Source of the DNA: Lagopus muta
Taxonomy: Eukaryota; Chordata; Aves; Galliformes; Phasianidae
Assembly: GCF_023343835.1 (NCBI RefSeq)
Contig: NW_026040168.1
Span: forward strand, 225,986-289,985
DNA: 64,000 bases
Reading direction: 5' to 3'
The notes under the pieces are model-generated. The model had not been told where the DNA came from, did no database searches, and was given only the letters and a program-made list of their open reading frames with translations. Position 1 is the stretch's first letter, and each line of letters starts with the position of its first letter. A program made the translations under genes and the position numbers. Positions 33,846 through 45,854 of this stretch are shown here, in pieces.

Positions 33846-34805
33846 TGTTACGTTTTTCCTAATATCCAACCTGAAGCTCCCCCCCGGCGCAGCTGATGGC
33901 CGTTACCTCTTGTCCCACCGCTAGTTACCTGGGAGAAGCGGCCAATCCTCACCTCGCTACAACCACCTTTCGGGTAGTTGTAAAGAGGCGATAAGGTCTC
34001 TCTCTCTGCCCTGAGCCTCCCCTTCTCCAGACAAAACAATCCCAGCTCCCTCAGCCGCTACCCATAGGTCTTGCGCTCCAGTCCCTTCACCAGCTTCGTT
34101 GCCCTCCTCCTCTGGACACGCTCCGGAGCCTCAACGTCTTTCTTGTAGTGAGGGGCCCAAAACTGAACGCAGTACTCGAGGTGCGGCTTCACCCGGGCCG
34201 AGTACAGAGGGATGATCACCTCCCTAGTCCTGCTGACTGCACGATTTGTGATCCAAGCCAGGATGCCGTTGGCCTTCTTGGCCCCCTGGGCACGCTGCTG
34301 GCTCGTGTTCAGGCGGCTGTTGACTAATGCCCCCAGAACCGTTTCCTCGGTGCAGCTTTCCAGCCACCCTGCCCGAGCCCGTAGCGTTGCATGAGGTTGT
34401 TGTGAGCAAAGTGCGGGACCTGGCGCTTGGTCTCGTTGAAGCTCCTACAATTGGCCTCAGCCGAGCGATCCAGCCTATCCGGATCCCTGCGTAGGGCCTT
34501 CCTACCCTCAGGCAGATCAGCCCTTCCTCCCAACATGGTGTCATCTGCAACCTTCCTGAGAGTGCGCTCAATCCCCTCGTCCAGATCAGACCAACCAAGA
34601 TATTGAACAGGACCGGCCCAAATACTGACTTTCTGTGGTATGACGCTGGTGACCAGCACCAGTTGTACTGAACTCCATTCACTACCACTCTCTGAGCCTG
34701 GCCGTCCAGCCAGGTTTTTACCCGGCAGAGTACGCCTGCCCAAGCCATGGGCTGCCATCTTCTCTTCGAGAATACCATGGGAGACATTCTGTGATCAGTG
34801 GCTAC
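33846..34805 (-). mobile_element. CR1 LINE fragment, decayed
   Basis: Minus-strand CR1 covering RT to near the 3' end (gttttt cctaatatccaacctg at the left; RT segment with SGRLQMT/KVADDT on the right). The catalytic VADDT motif is visible in one frame, but the frame breaks repeatedly, so this copy is older than the one at 4449. Confidence 0.82.
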
Positions 34806-34807
34806 GG

Positions 34808-35293
34808 AGTCACAGAATCACAGAATCACAGAGTCGTATGGGGTTGGAAGGGACCTCCAGAGATCATCGAGTCCAACCCCCCTGCCAAAGCAGGTTCCCT
34901 ACACCAGGTTGCACAGGTAGGCATCCAGGCAGGTCTTGAACATCTCCAGAGAAGGAGACTCCACCACCTCCCTGGGCAGCCTGTTCCCGTGCTCCGTCAC
35001 CCTCACTGTAAAGAAGTTCCTTTGCACATTTGTGCGGAACTTCCTGTGCTGCAGTTTCCGGCTGTTTCCCCTTGTCCTGTCTCCATTCACCACTGAAGAG
35101 TCCATCCTCGCCATTCTGCTCCCCACACCTTAGATATTTATAGACCTGGATCAGGTCCCCTCTCAGTCTTCTTTTCTGAAGGCTGAACAGACTCAGTTCA
35201 CTCAGCCTTTCTTCATAGGGGAGATGCTCCAGGCCCCTAACCATCTTTGTGGCCCTCCGCTGGACTCTTTCCAAGAGATCTCTGTCAGATCCC
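34808..35293 (-). mobile_element. CR1 LINE 3' end
   Basis: Starts with the CR1 terminal octamer run (cacagaatcacagaatcaca). The minus-strand frame gives [21 protein letters not shown] and LEKRRLRG-like [12 protein letters not shown], the standard C-terminus of CR1 ORF2. It abuts the preceding CR1, suggesting insertion into it or use of its break. Confidence 0.88.
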
Positions 35294-35299
35294 TGTTCA

Positions 35300-36650
35300 T
35301 TATGGCGGTAATGAAAATGTAGCAAGCGGAGATAAAAAGTGGGAGTCGGGGTGTCAGGAAGGATTATTTATGTTTTACAATGAATTTGTATACGATGCCT
35401 TACAAAAGATTAATAACGGATCTGAAGTTAGCATGTTTTGGATCTCTACTGTACTCAAACGCTTCCTTACTTAAAGCTATGATAATATGATCTACTAAGG
35501 AAAAGGGATAACATAAAGAAGACCAAAAGCTGTAAGTCTTCATGGGGCTTTGAGACTACAGTACCCATAAGAGCTTGCCTCCAAGCTGTGCTATCCTACG
35601 CAATTCTTAAATAATTCTTCCTAAGTATTGATGACAAGCATTGGTCTGACCTGCCGGAATTGTCCCTTAGGGGCAGTTACAAGATGTACAGAGCATACAA
35701 CACTTTGAATGAGCTGAACAAAAGCATGGGATCAAGCAAAATACATATATAAATGCTGTGATAATGCACAACAGGTAGAACAAAATGGTTTTCACCCATA
35801 GATTACCTGGAAGACAGGAAAAGAAATCAGAGTCCAAGCCCTTCCGGGTTTGGACATGAATATGGGTTAGTTTTTGTATACCTTGGGTGATCTCTTTTAC
35901 AACATTACAGCTGTCATCAATCTTCAGACATCAGGTGGAATCTTTCCATTTACCACAGACCCCCCCTTCTCCGGCCAGTAGAGAACCATTCAGTGTTGAA
36001 ATGTTGCTGTATGCATTTGCGTGGCTTGATCAGCCAGGAGATCAAGGGCACAGGCTGTTTCATTGGTGATAATTTCAAGGACAGCTTGTAGCCTAATTAT
36101 ACGGTTTTTACTGTAGATACGTTCTTGAGCACCACTAACCCATTCCTTAGGGTTCCACGTTATTGGTCCACAATGCTTAATTATGCTCTGAGGAGTCCGG
36201 TCATCTTTACCCTAAGATTGGACACTTCCACTTGTTATGGAGGTATCAATGGATTACCATTCTTGTTCGAGATGTTCCATAAACTTCCCTATTCCGTCAA
36301 TTAAACTTAACTTCCATATACAATCAAAACAGTTTGTCCCACTCCCTCCAAAAACACCAAGTCAAATAATAGAGTTCTCCAACTTCCATAAACACCTAGC
36401 ACTTATTCTCACAGTCAGGACACTCAATTATAAGAACCGGTCCGGTTACTTCATTTATATTCCCAGTTTTCCTTAGCCATAATGGCCACAGATCAAATAA
36501 TGGCCCTTCAGTGCCCAAGTGCCACTCTCAAAGGGGTCCTTTGCCTTACTCCAGGGGGATAGCAATTGAAAGTAAGTCATGTTCCCACCTCCAGAAGAGT
36601 GTTGCAGTAGCTGGGGTGAGCGGTTAGGTGGTTAGTAAAAAAAAAACAGG
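35300..36650 (-). pseudogene. Retroviral env remnant (transmembrane subunit and part of surface subunit)
   Basis: On the minus strand, in broken frames, there is a heptad-like ectodomain piece (LLADQATQMHTATFQH), a Cys-spaced segment (CLKIDDSC) and a long hydrophobic span (LWVKTILFYLLCIITAF) followed by a Cys-rich cytoplasmic tail (~35700-35760). Upstream (to 36650) lies further env-like but stop-ridden sequence. The C-terminal limit and LTR are not clear. It is unrelated to the (+) LTR beginning at 36662. An env assignment is supported by domain order only. Confidence 0.6.
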
Positions 36651-36661
36651 ACCAGGCCCCA

Positions 36662-37058
36662 TGTGGGGGAAGATGTAACTGTGGACGAGTCACCAAAGTG
36701 CTTGATAGACCTTATCACTATGAAACCTTGGGAGACTGGAGTGTAAGAAAGAGAGCAAATGACATCTGTTTGCATCTATGGGTAAACAGGAGGTTCTTTT
36801 GTATGTGCTATTAATCTTGTCACAATTGAGAAACCTTTCATCCTTTATCGATGTTTTTTGGGAGAAGTTAGGGCCAATCAACTGATTAGAGGAACTGTTA
36901 GAGGAACAAGAACTTCTTGTTTGTAACGTGAATGGTGAATAAGATGAATGTGATGTAATGTGAACGGCATATAAGATGTATGTTGAACACAATAAAGTAG
37001 AACTATTCTGATGATACAAGAAACTGAGAGAGCTCTCTAACTCGACTGAGTGCTGACA
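36662..37058 (+). mobile_element. 5' LTR of class II provirus E
   Basis: Runs TGTGGGGGAAGATG to GTGCTGACA. Has TATA-like catataag (36968-36975) and AATAAA at 36991-36996. Matches the LTR at 47695-48045 with several indels, including an extra ~30 bp here (gtgaataagatgaatgtgat). Followed by a primer-binding site. Confidence 0.9.
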
Positions 37059-37060
37059 AC

Positions 37061-37078
37061 TGGCACCAGAACAGGGAC
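37061..37078 (+). promoter_or_regulatory. Lys-tRNA-type primer-binding site of provirus E
   Basis: tggcaccagaacagggac, two differences from the tRNA-Lys PBS used by betaretroviruses, two bases after the LTR. Confidence 0.75.
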
Positions 37079-37633
37079 CTGAAACTTAACATCATTTGAA
37101 GACTGACCATTGAGAGAAACGCAGAGCACGTTGAGAGAAACACGGAGCACGTTGAGAAAAACCTGAGTGCATTGAAAGAAACGCAGAGCAACCTGTACAG
37201 GAGTGCGTTGAGATAAATGCAGCAATCTGAGGTTTCATCATTCCCAACTGCTCCAATTGCCTTTAGCTGGATGAAGGTAAGCGACTGTGTTACCATGGGG
37301 AATAATATGATCTTGGAACAAAAGAATGTCCTAGTTACTTTTCAAATTTTTCTTAAAAAATGGGGAAAGACGGTGTCCACGGCCACTTTACAGCAAATGC
37401 TTGTATGGGCTACCAAGAGTGACGCCTCAATCACAAATCAGACCATTTACAATCCTGAGCACCGAATTGGTGTGAGTCTATGGGACGCTGTAACTAAGGG
37501 TGACAGCATAATCAGCTCTTGTGCTTTGTTAGGCCTCTGGCTTTGCTGTAGTGCTTGTTGAATTGCGATTGCATTCAAGGCTTACTGAAGTGGGGGAGTA
37601 TGAAAATGCTAATAAATATTTGGATTAACAATT
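37079..37633 (+). pseudogene. Provirus E leader and 5' gag (matrix), truncated
   Basis: The leader has a repeated motif (gcacgttgagagaaac, three variants at 37090-37180). Then a frame from ATG 37292 begins MGNNMILEQKNVLVTFQIFL, a betaretrovirus-like matrix, and is open to 37561. The gene is cut at 37633 by the LTR of another ERV on the opposite strand. The second class II copy at 48490 has the matching LKLWDTATRSDSV segment. Confidence 0.75.
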
Positions 37634-38211
37634 TGTTAGGAAATTATCTCTAGATCTGAGTCAGTGACAGGGGCAAAAAGCTCAGAGAAAAAAAAAAAAG
37701 TGAGAGGGGGGAAAGAAAAAAGAAACTACCCCACCTTTTGCAATGCGGCTAGCCCTGGAGCAGGCCATACACTCCTGGAGAGGTGGAGAGGGGGAAGAGT
37801 ACAAAGATAGCAGATAGGTCTAACAAAAAAAACAATGGCAACGATCTGAGAAGGAATGTTAATTTACTAAATCCAACAAAATCAAACAAAATGAGTGATA
37901 AAATAGTGTCCAAATACAAGTTATTATGTCAGCAGACTGCAGGGGAAGCATGTGCTTTTATCTGCATCAAACTGAGAGAAAGAGAGAGAGAGCGCGAGAG
38001 CGAACAAGCAGCTGGTGTCCTTCCAGGAGCTCCACCTTTCTTCATCTGCCTGCCAGGTCCTCTGGGAATGCTGTTCCTCCCCTCCCCTCTGAGAACCCAA
38101 AAGGCCCAAAAAGGCAGTCCATGGAACCAGAACATTAACTCTTTAACTCCCATTCTTTTACATGGTGTTCTGATGTGGAATAACAACAACAAAAATCACA
38201 AAACCACAACA
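37634..38211 (-). mobile_element. 3' LTR of class III-like ERV B
   Basis: Bounded by TGTTAGGAAA on the left and CCACAACA on the right, i.e. TG...CA on the minus strand. U3 (tgttgtggttttgtgatt) resembles that of ERV A and C, but the body differs and has a (GA)n run (37976-37998). ~578 bp. Inserted into provirus E gag. Confidence 0.8.
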
Positions 38212-38277
38212 TTTCACCCCTTATTCCACACCACTACATCATGCTTAACATATATCTATATACAAACAAAACAGTAA

Positions 38278-40590
38278 TTAAAATGCATTACATACGCACA
38301 TATCTATATACATACATATACATGGAATCACAGACTGCACTCCCTCAACATCAAATTCCCTTGTGGTACACACTGAACATCCCCATCTTTCTCCATCACT
38401 CACCAAGTATACGCAGGTCCCTGGGCAAAAACAGTTCCACGAAGAACTTTCCAGAAGCCCTTTCCAGAAGCTTTCCTTGCCCTTTCCAGAAGCTGGAAGG
38501 ACCCAAACCACTTTTCCCAACATGCTCTTTATGTGTACCACAGAGACCTTATCTCCCTCTACAGTACATAGGGATCTAGATTGTGCAGGACCATCTTGAC
38601 TGACTGACCCTCTAGTGTTGAACAAGTAGGTGGCTTCTGCCAAATGCTTCTCCCAATGCTTAATTGTTCTGCCACCCATTGCTTTCAACAAGATTTTTAA
38701 CAACTCGTTGTAGCATTTGATCTTACCTGCAGCTGATGCATTGTAGGGGATATCATAAATCCACTCAATGATATGTTGTTTGACTCAAATAGCCACAAGT
38801 GAATTTTTGAAATGAGTTTCATTATCTGACTCAATTCTTTCTGTGGTGCCATGTCACCACAGGACTTGCTTCTACAAACCCAAAATGGTGTTTTAGGCAG
38901 TAGCATGGGGTACTGCATATGTTTCAAGCCACCCAGTAGTTGCTTCCACCATGGTAAGCACATAATGCTTACCATCACGGGTTCATGGCAAGGTGATATA
39001 ATTGACCTGCCACGCTTCCCCATATTTATACTTTTGCCATTGCCATTCCCCCCAAAGAGGTTTCATCCTCTTGGCTTGTTTAATTATGACGTGTGTCACA
39101 GTCATGGATAACCTGTGCAATGGCATCCATAGTTAAGTCCACCCCTCAGTCTCTAGCCCACTTATGTATTGCATCCCTTCCTTGATGGCCTGAAGTCTCA
39201 TGGGCCCACCAAGCTAGAAATAAGTCACTCTTGTTCTGCCAGTCCAAGTCTATTTGAAGCACCTCAATTTTGGCAGCTCGATCTACCTGATGGTTATTTT
39301 ACTGTTCTTCAGTAGCCTGACTCTTGGGCACATAAGCATTTACATGACACACCTTTACAACCATATTCTTTATCCATGCATCAATGTCTTTCCCAGTTCA
39401 GTAGCCCAAATAGGTTTACCTCTCCAATGCCAGTTTTGTTGTTTCCACTGCTGTAACGATCCCCCATAAGGCATTTGCTACCATCCATGAGTCAGTGTAA
39501 AGATAGAGCATTGGCCACCTCTCCCGTTCAGCAACATCTAAGGCCAGTTGGACAGCCTTTACCTCTGCAAATTGGCTTGATTCTCCTTTCCCTTCAGTGG
39601 CCTCTGCAACTTGTTGTGTGGGGCTCCACACAGCAGCTTTCCATCTGCGATGCTTCCCCTCAATATCGCACTATCCATCAGCGAACAGGGCACATTTCTT
39701 TTCATTTTCTAGTATTTCATTGTATGGTTGGGCTTCTTTAGCACGCTATATCTCTTCTACTGCTGATGTTCCAAACTTTTTACCTTCAGGCCAGTCCATG
39801 ATGACCTCTAGGATTCCTGGATGGCTGAGGTTCCCCATCCGCGCTCGTTGCGTAATCAGCACAATCCACTTACTCCAAGTGGCATCAGTAGCATGATGGG
39901 TGGAGGGAACCTTTCCTTTAAACATCCAGTTCAGCACTGGCAGTCAAGGTGCTAGAAGGAGCTGCATTTCAGTACTGAATACATCAGAAGCAGTTCAAAC
40001 CCGTTCATATGCAGCTAAGATCTCCTTTTCACTTGGAGTGTAGCACTCTTCCGACCCCCTGTATGCACGACTCCAGAATCCCAGGGGTTGGCCTCAGGTC
40101 TCTTTTGAGGCTCTTTGCCATAGACTCCAAGTGGGCCCTTTCTCTCCAGCAGCAGTGTAGAGGATGTTCTTTACATCCTGTCCCATCCATACTGGTCCCA
40201 GAGCCAGGGCACAGGCTATCTCTTGTTTAACCTGCTCAGAAGCCTGCTGCTGCTCATGACCCCATGTAAAATCATTCTTCCACATCGCCTGATAAAGGGG
40301 GCTTACAATGAGGCTGTAGTTTGGAACATGCATTCTCCAAAAGCCCACAATGCCCAGAAAAGATTGTGTCATTTTCTTGGTAGTGGGTGGAGAAATAGCA
40401 GTGAGTTTGATCTGCTGGGGTGTGATGATGCCCATGTTGCCACTTTATACCTAGGAACTGAATCTCCTGGGCAGGTCCTTTCACTTTGCTTTGCTTAATA
40501 GCAAAACCAGCTTGATGAACAATTAGGATTATTCTCTCTCCTTCCTTGAAAACTTTCTCTGCTGTATTGTCCCATACAGTTATTATTAAC
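38278..40590 (-). pseudogene. ERV B pol, 3' half: RT connection, RNase H, integrase
   Basis: Read from right to left: RT palm end and connection (GFAIKQSKVKG region, LGIKWQHGH, FLGIVGFWRM), RNase H (ESSQFAEVKAVQLALDVAE, YTDSWM), integrase core and C-terminus (HWEKHLAEATYLFNTRGS, SMLGKVVWVLPASGKG). Frames are broken many times. It is close to ERV A pol in the RNase H and integrase parts, so the same family. It continues across the inserted CR1 at 42433. Confidence 0.85.
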
Positions 40591-42432
40591 CTAGCCGCTG
40601 GTGTGAAAAGGAATAAGAAACTCTTTTATAAATACATTAACAGTAAGAGGAGGACAAAGGAGAATATCCACTCTTTGCTGGATGAGGCTGGGAATGTGAC
40701 CACTGAGGATAAGGAAAAGGCGGAGGTTCTGAATGCCTTCTTTACGTCTGTCTTTAAAAGTCAGACCAGTTATCCTCAGGATACCCCTCTCTCTGACCTG
40801 GTAATCTCGGCCGGGGAGCACACTAACCCCTCTGTGATTCTGAAAGAAACAGTCAGAGACCTACTGCTCCAGCTGGACTGTCACAAGTCGATGGGGCCAG
40901 ATGAGATCCACCCGAGAGTGCTGAGGGAACTGGCGGAGGTGATAGCCGAGCCGCTTTCCATCATCTGTCAGCGCTCCTTGTTGACTGGTGAGGTCCCAGA
41001 AGACTGGAGGCTTGCCAATGTGACTCCCATTTATAAGAAAGGTTGTAAGGAGGATCCGGGGAACTACAGGCCTGTCAGCCTGACCTCGGTGCCAGGGAAG
41101 GTTATGGAGCAGATCGTCTTGAGGGAGATCATGTGGCATGTGCAGGGTGACCGGGGGATCAGGCCTTGCCAGCATGGGTTCATGAAGGGCAGGTCCTGTT
41201 TGACCAACCTGATCTCCTTCTATGATCTAGTGACCCATCTGGTGGATGAAGGAAAGGCTGTTGATGTGGTCTACCTAGACTTCAGCAAAGCCTTTGACAC
41301 TGTCTCCCACAGCATTCTCCTGCAGAAGCTGGCAGCCCGAGGCTTGGATGGGTACACTCTTGGCTGGGTAAGGAGCTGGCTGGAGGGCCGGGCACAGAGA
41401 GTGGTGGTGAATGGAGTCAAATCCAGCTGGCGACCGGTCGTGAGTGGTGTTCCCCAGGGGTCGGTGCTGGGGCCTGTCCTCTTCAATATCTTTATTGATG
41501 ACCTGGATGAGGGCATCGAGTGCACCCTCAGTAAATTCGCAGATGACACCAAATTGGCTGGAAGTGTGGATCTGCCTGGGGGTAGCGAGGCCCTACAGAG
41601 GGATCTGGACAGGCTGGAGAGCTGGGCTGGAGCCAATGGGATGAGTTTCAACAAGGCCAAATGCCGGGTCCTGCACTTTGGCTACAACAACCCCAGGCGA
41701 CGCTACAGGCTTGGGGCGGTGTGGCTGGAGGACTGCGTAGAGGAAATGGACCTGGGGGTATTGATTGATGCTCGGCTGAACATGAGCTGACAGTGTGCCC
41801 AGGTGGCCAAGAAGGCCAATGGCATCCTGGCTTGCATCAGAAACAGTGTTGCAAGCAGGAGCAGAGAGGTGATTGTTCCCCTATATTCAGCACTGGTGAG
41901 GCCGCACCTCGAGTACTGTGTCCAGTTTTGGGCCCCTCACTGCAAGAAAGATATTGAGGCCCTGGAACGTGTTCAAAGGAGGGCAACAAAGCTGGTGAGG
42001 GGTCTTGAACACAGGCCATATGAGGAGAGGCTGAAGGAGCTGGGAATGTTCAGCCTGGAGAAGAGGAGGCTCAGGGGAGACCTTATTGCTCTCTATAACT
42101 TCCTGAAGGGAGGTTGTAGTGAGCTGGGGGTCGGCCTCTTCTCTCGTGTCATTAGTGATAGGACCAGGGGGAATGGTTTCAAGCTACGCCAGGGGAGATT
42201 CAGGCTGGACATGAGGAAGTATTACTTTTCAGAAAGGGTGGTCAGGCACTGGAATGGACTGCCCAGGGAGGTGGTGGAATCACCGACCCTGGGGGTGTTT
42301 CAAGGAAAGACTGGATGTTGTGTTGAGGGACATGGTTTAGTAGGAGCTATTGGGAATAGGTGAACGGTTGGACTGGGTGATCTTTTAGGTCTTTTCCAAC
42401 CTTAGTGATTCTATGATTCTATGATTCTATGA
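40591..42432 (+). mobile_element. CR1 LINE inserted into ERV B reverse transcriptase
   Basis: Plus-strand CR1, 5' truncated, ending in the gattctat octamer run (42410-42434). ORF2 frame from [13 protein letters not shown] through RT blocks ([33 protein letters not shown] with catalytic Asp-Asp) to a TGA at 41788-41790 after NMS. It then reopens in another frame (41803-42363) with the C-terminal [13 protein letters not shown] ... LEKRRLRG region. Flanking sequence on both sides is ERV B RT, split just past its YTDD catalytic motif. Confidence 0.93.
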
Positions 42433-43430
42433 TTATGTCATCTGTGTACTGCAGGTGCTCAGGAAAAATGCCCAGTTCCAATGCATTTTGGATCAAGCCA
42501 TGGCAAATGGTTGGACTGTGTTTTCAACCCTTGGGCAAATGGTTCCAGGTATACTGAACACCCCTCCAGGTGAAGGCAAACTGTGGCCTGCATTCTGTGG
42601 CCAAAAGAATGAAAAAGAAGGCGTTAGCAATGCCAGTGGTGGCATACGATTTGGCTGCTTTTGACTCCAGTTCATACTGGAGTTCTAACATGTCCGGCAC
42701 AGCAGCACTCAGTGGGGGTGTGACTTCATTCAGGCCACGGTAGTCCACCGTCAGCCTCCATTCTCCTCTGGCTTTACGCACTGGCCATATGGGGCTGTTA
42801 AAAGGCGAGTGAGTTTTGCTGATCACTCCTTGACTCTCTAATTGGAGAATCAACTTCTGAATGGGGAGCAAGGAATCCCTGTTGGTGTGGTACTGCCGTC
42901 TGTGTACTGTTTTTGTGGCAATCAGTACCTGTTGCTCTTTTATTTGCAGCAGCCCCACAACAGACCAATCTTCTGACAGGCCAGGCAAAACAGACAGCTG
43001 CTTAATGTTGTCTGTGTCCACAGCAGCTCTTCCAAAAGCCCATCGATACCCCTTAGGATCCTTGAAATGTCCCCTTCTGATGTAATCGATACCAAGTACA
43101 TATGGAGCCCCTGGGCCCGTCACAATAGGATGTTTTTGCTAGTCTTTACCAGTGAGTCTTATTTCGGCCTCCAACACAGTCAATTCTTGAGAGCCCCCGG
43201 TCACTCCAGAAATATGAATTAATTCTGTCCCTTCGTCACTTGAGGACATTAGAGTGCACTGTGCACCAGTGTCTACCAGTGCCTCATATTTCTGCGGTTC
43301 TGGTGTGCCAGGCCATTGAATCCACCCAGTTCAATAAACAGTATTATCCCTTTCCCGCACTGACTGAGGGGAGGGCCCCTCTATTCATTACCTGTAGTAA
43401 CTATAGCAACTTCACTGGTGATTGATCTGT
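42433..43430 (-). pseudogene. ERV B pol, 5' half: protease and RT N-terminal part
   Basis: Right to left: retroviral protease with ALVDTGAQC (about 43268-43294), the linker to RT, then RT blocks SPIWPVRK, WRLTVDYRGLN and the fingers/palm up to YTDD at the CR1 junction (42440s). The stretch from the linker to RT is open for about 199 codons (43123-42524). A stop lies in the protease-RT linker. Confidence 0.83.
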
Positions 43431-44445
43431 TTTGTAATTCTCTCACCTGTGCTCATAGTACAGGCGTGGTTTGGTTATGCCACTTCTTCATGTCTTCTCC
43501 ACGGTTACATAGGCAACGCCAGAAGGCAATATGCGATGTAGTCTTACTATTGTTTTTTCTTGAGCAGGAAGCTATTTGCCTTTGGTAGCTGAGATTTTTG
43601 ATGATACAGGTGAGGAGGAGGGTTCCTCACCTTCAGTTAGTTGGATTTTAATTAGTCTGATCAGCTCCCTCATTAGACTCCTTTGATCATTCTGATCTTC
43701 ATCAAGTGTTTCTGATACTCCTGTGGGCTCGTCATGATTAATCAATAGAGACAATTGCTCTTGCATTTCTTCTAGTCTGTCTGTTACTTGTGAGATGGCA
43801 GAAATGGAAGCGTGAGTTGGGTGTAGCTTTTATTCAAAGTCTTGAAGTGTCAGAATCAGGTCAGAAACCGGGGGTCTTCTGTCTGGGTCTTCATATCTAT
43901 TGAACATTACTACTAGTGTACCACTGTACCTGTCCGGTGCTAATCTTGAGAGCTTTTGCCATATATCAGGTGTACTCCTCACTCTCTCAGGATCATGGTC
44001 ATGGTGTGGATCGTTAGGGACACACGTGGGATCATACAGTATTTCCACCGTGGCTGTTTCTCTCAAATATTGGATGCCTTTCTCAATAGTATTCTGTTCT
44101 CTCATCTCGGGCACCAGGTCATCTTTGAAGGGATATCTTTCCTTCACAGCTAATAACACCCAGAGGGTGAAGACTGTTCAGACATCTACTAATACCTCTG
44201 TCAGTAGCTAAGTCTTAGGCAATGTCTCCTAGTTAGTAAGCTTTGTTACCATTTAGGGACACACTACTGGCCCCGCAGTCCCAACAGCATAGCAACCAGG
44301 TGACAATAGTTTCATTCGGGTGCTGTATGAACTCCTGTCTTGAGCCTTGGATTTGTTCATTTTCATGGGTCTGAATGGTGAGACGGGCCCCATAAGTGAA
44401 AGTAATAAGGCAAGAAGGCTTCACAGTATCTGAAAGGTGCTTACA
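43431..44445 (-). pseudogene. ERV B gag, C-terminal two thirds
   Basis: Right to left: IQGSRQEFIQHPNETIVTWL, then the capsid-like block (KGIQYLRETATVEILYD), then VSETLDEDQND, all matching the gag of ERV A and C. Frames are broken. The N-terminal part and 5' LTR are absent; a CR1 fragment starts at ~44446. Its first residues ([15 protein letters not shown]) recur, fused to something else, at 46226-46280. Confidence 0.8.
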
Positions 44446-44773
44446 GCAAGAGTGGGTTTGGTCTCTTCTCACTGGTGACAGGTGACAGGATGAGGGGAAA
44501 TGGCCTCAAGTTGCACCAGGGTAAGTTTAGGTTGGATATCAGGAAAAACTTCTTTACTGAAAGGGTTGTTATGCAGTGGAATAGGCTCCCCAGGGAGGTG
44601 GTTGAGTCACCATCCCTGGATGTGTTTAAAAACCGTTTGGATGTGGTGCTCAGGGACATGATTTAGCGGAGGTTTGTTAGAGTTAGGGTAGTATGGTTAG
44701 GTTGTGGTTGGACTTGACAATCTTTAAGGTCTTTTCCAACCTCAGTGATTCTATGATTCTATGATTCTATACC
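44446..44773 (+). mobile_element. CR1 3'-end fragment
   Basis: Plus-strand CR1 C-terminus ([28 protein letters not shown]) with the terminal gattctat octamers at 44744-44770. ~330 bp. Confidence 0.9.
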
Positions 44774-44777
44774 CATA

Positions 44778-45064
44778 GCACCCCTTAAAACTATGCTACT
44801 TAAGCAAAAAGAGGGAATGGAGAAGGCACTTCCAACAGAAAGGCTTGCTAAAGCTAAGTATGTATTGAACTTTTTAAATCGAGGATGTGAATATGGAGGA
44901 GAACCAACAGCCCTCATTTCATTTCAGTTAACGAGGAAAGAGTGAATATTCAAGGAAAAACTATGATGCTAGTAAAGAATCTGGAATCAGGTCAGTGGGA
45001 AGGCCCATTCCCACTGACAACTTGGAGGAGAGGAATAATCCTTAGGATAAACTGTACTGGTTAT
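44778..45064 (+). pseudogene. Class II integrase C-terminal fragment (provirus E)
   Basis: Plus strand, broken frames: ALPTERLAKAKYVLNFLN followed downstream by MLVKNLESGQWEGPFPLTTW, the betaretroviral integrase tail with its conserved Trp-Gly-Pro pattern. Placed between the gag of provirus E and its env/LTR end, so probably the same provirus. Confidence 0.7.
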
Positions 45065-45089
45065 TGTCACTGTCTTTGTGATTGTTAAA

Positions 45090-45264
45090 TGTTTATGACA
45101 TATGAAAATGTAAATGTTTATGGTATATGAAAGTGTAAATGTTAATGGTATATGGAAATGTAATTGTTAATGGCATATGGAAGCATAAATATTAATGCTA
45201 TATGGAAGTGTAAACATTAATGCTATATGGAAGTGGAATTGTTAATGGTACATGGATGTGGGAA
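45090..45264 (+). repeat. 25-bp minisatellite, seven copies
   Basis: Seven imperfect copies of tgttaatggtatatggaagtg plus four bases (copy starts at 45090, 45115, 45140 and so on). Inside provirus E, past integrase. No function apparent. Confidence 0.85.
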
Positions 45265-45854
45265 GTGTAATTTAGGGTACAAATACTGGAATTGTGAAAA
45301 ACAAACAACAACAACAACAGAAACAACAAAAAAAAACAGCAAAAAAAGTTTAAGAAGAGCAGTGAGTTAGAAACATTAAAATTTGTGATGTGCTCTAGCC
45401 AAAGCATATAAGTGCCAGCAGGAGAACACATCCCCTGCACCGCCCCCCCCGTGGCTTGTAAGCAGAACGTAAACAAAGCGTTACTTGCGATTGGGACAAA
45501 ACAGGACATTGGAAGCAAGAATAGCCTTTATCTGCAGAGATCTAGGAAACCCAATATCCCAGTGTTAGCACTGGAAATCTCTGGAGAAGGTGGAACTGAA
45601 ATATGTTAGTAGTTATGTAAAGTCTGGAGAATGAAAAAGTTTGGGAAAGACACAGGTTGAGGAAGGCAAATAAGAGCAAGGTTTAACTGTGGCAATTAGA
45701 CACAGAATGAATGAACTTGAACAATATGCACTTGGTCAAGTTCCTTATTAAACGTGACCCTTTTGCTGCGTATGGCAGTGCTGGTTCTCCCATCCTGCCT
45801 TGAAGTAGATGACACTGGAGCTGGGCTCATCCCTCTTGTGCTGTCCCACAGTAC
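45265..45854 (+). other. Unassigned sequence, probably decayed env of provirus E
   Basis: AAC-rich stretch (45300-45350), then mixed sequence without a long frame. Position between integrase and the TM tail at 47506 suggests env, but no motif was recognised. Confidence 0.35.

Noticed and set aside
37783-38277. A 164-codon + frame with a (RE)n stretch.
   Set aside because: It lies antisense within the ERV B LTR and is driven by the GA-rich run. No start context or domain.
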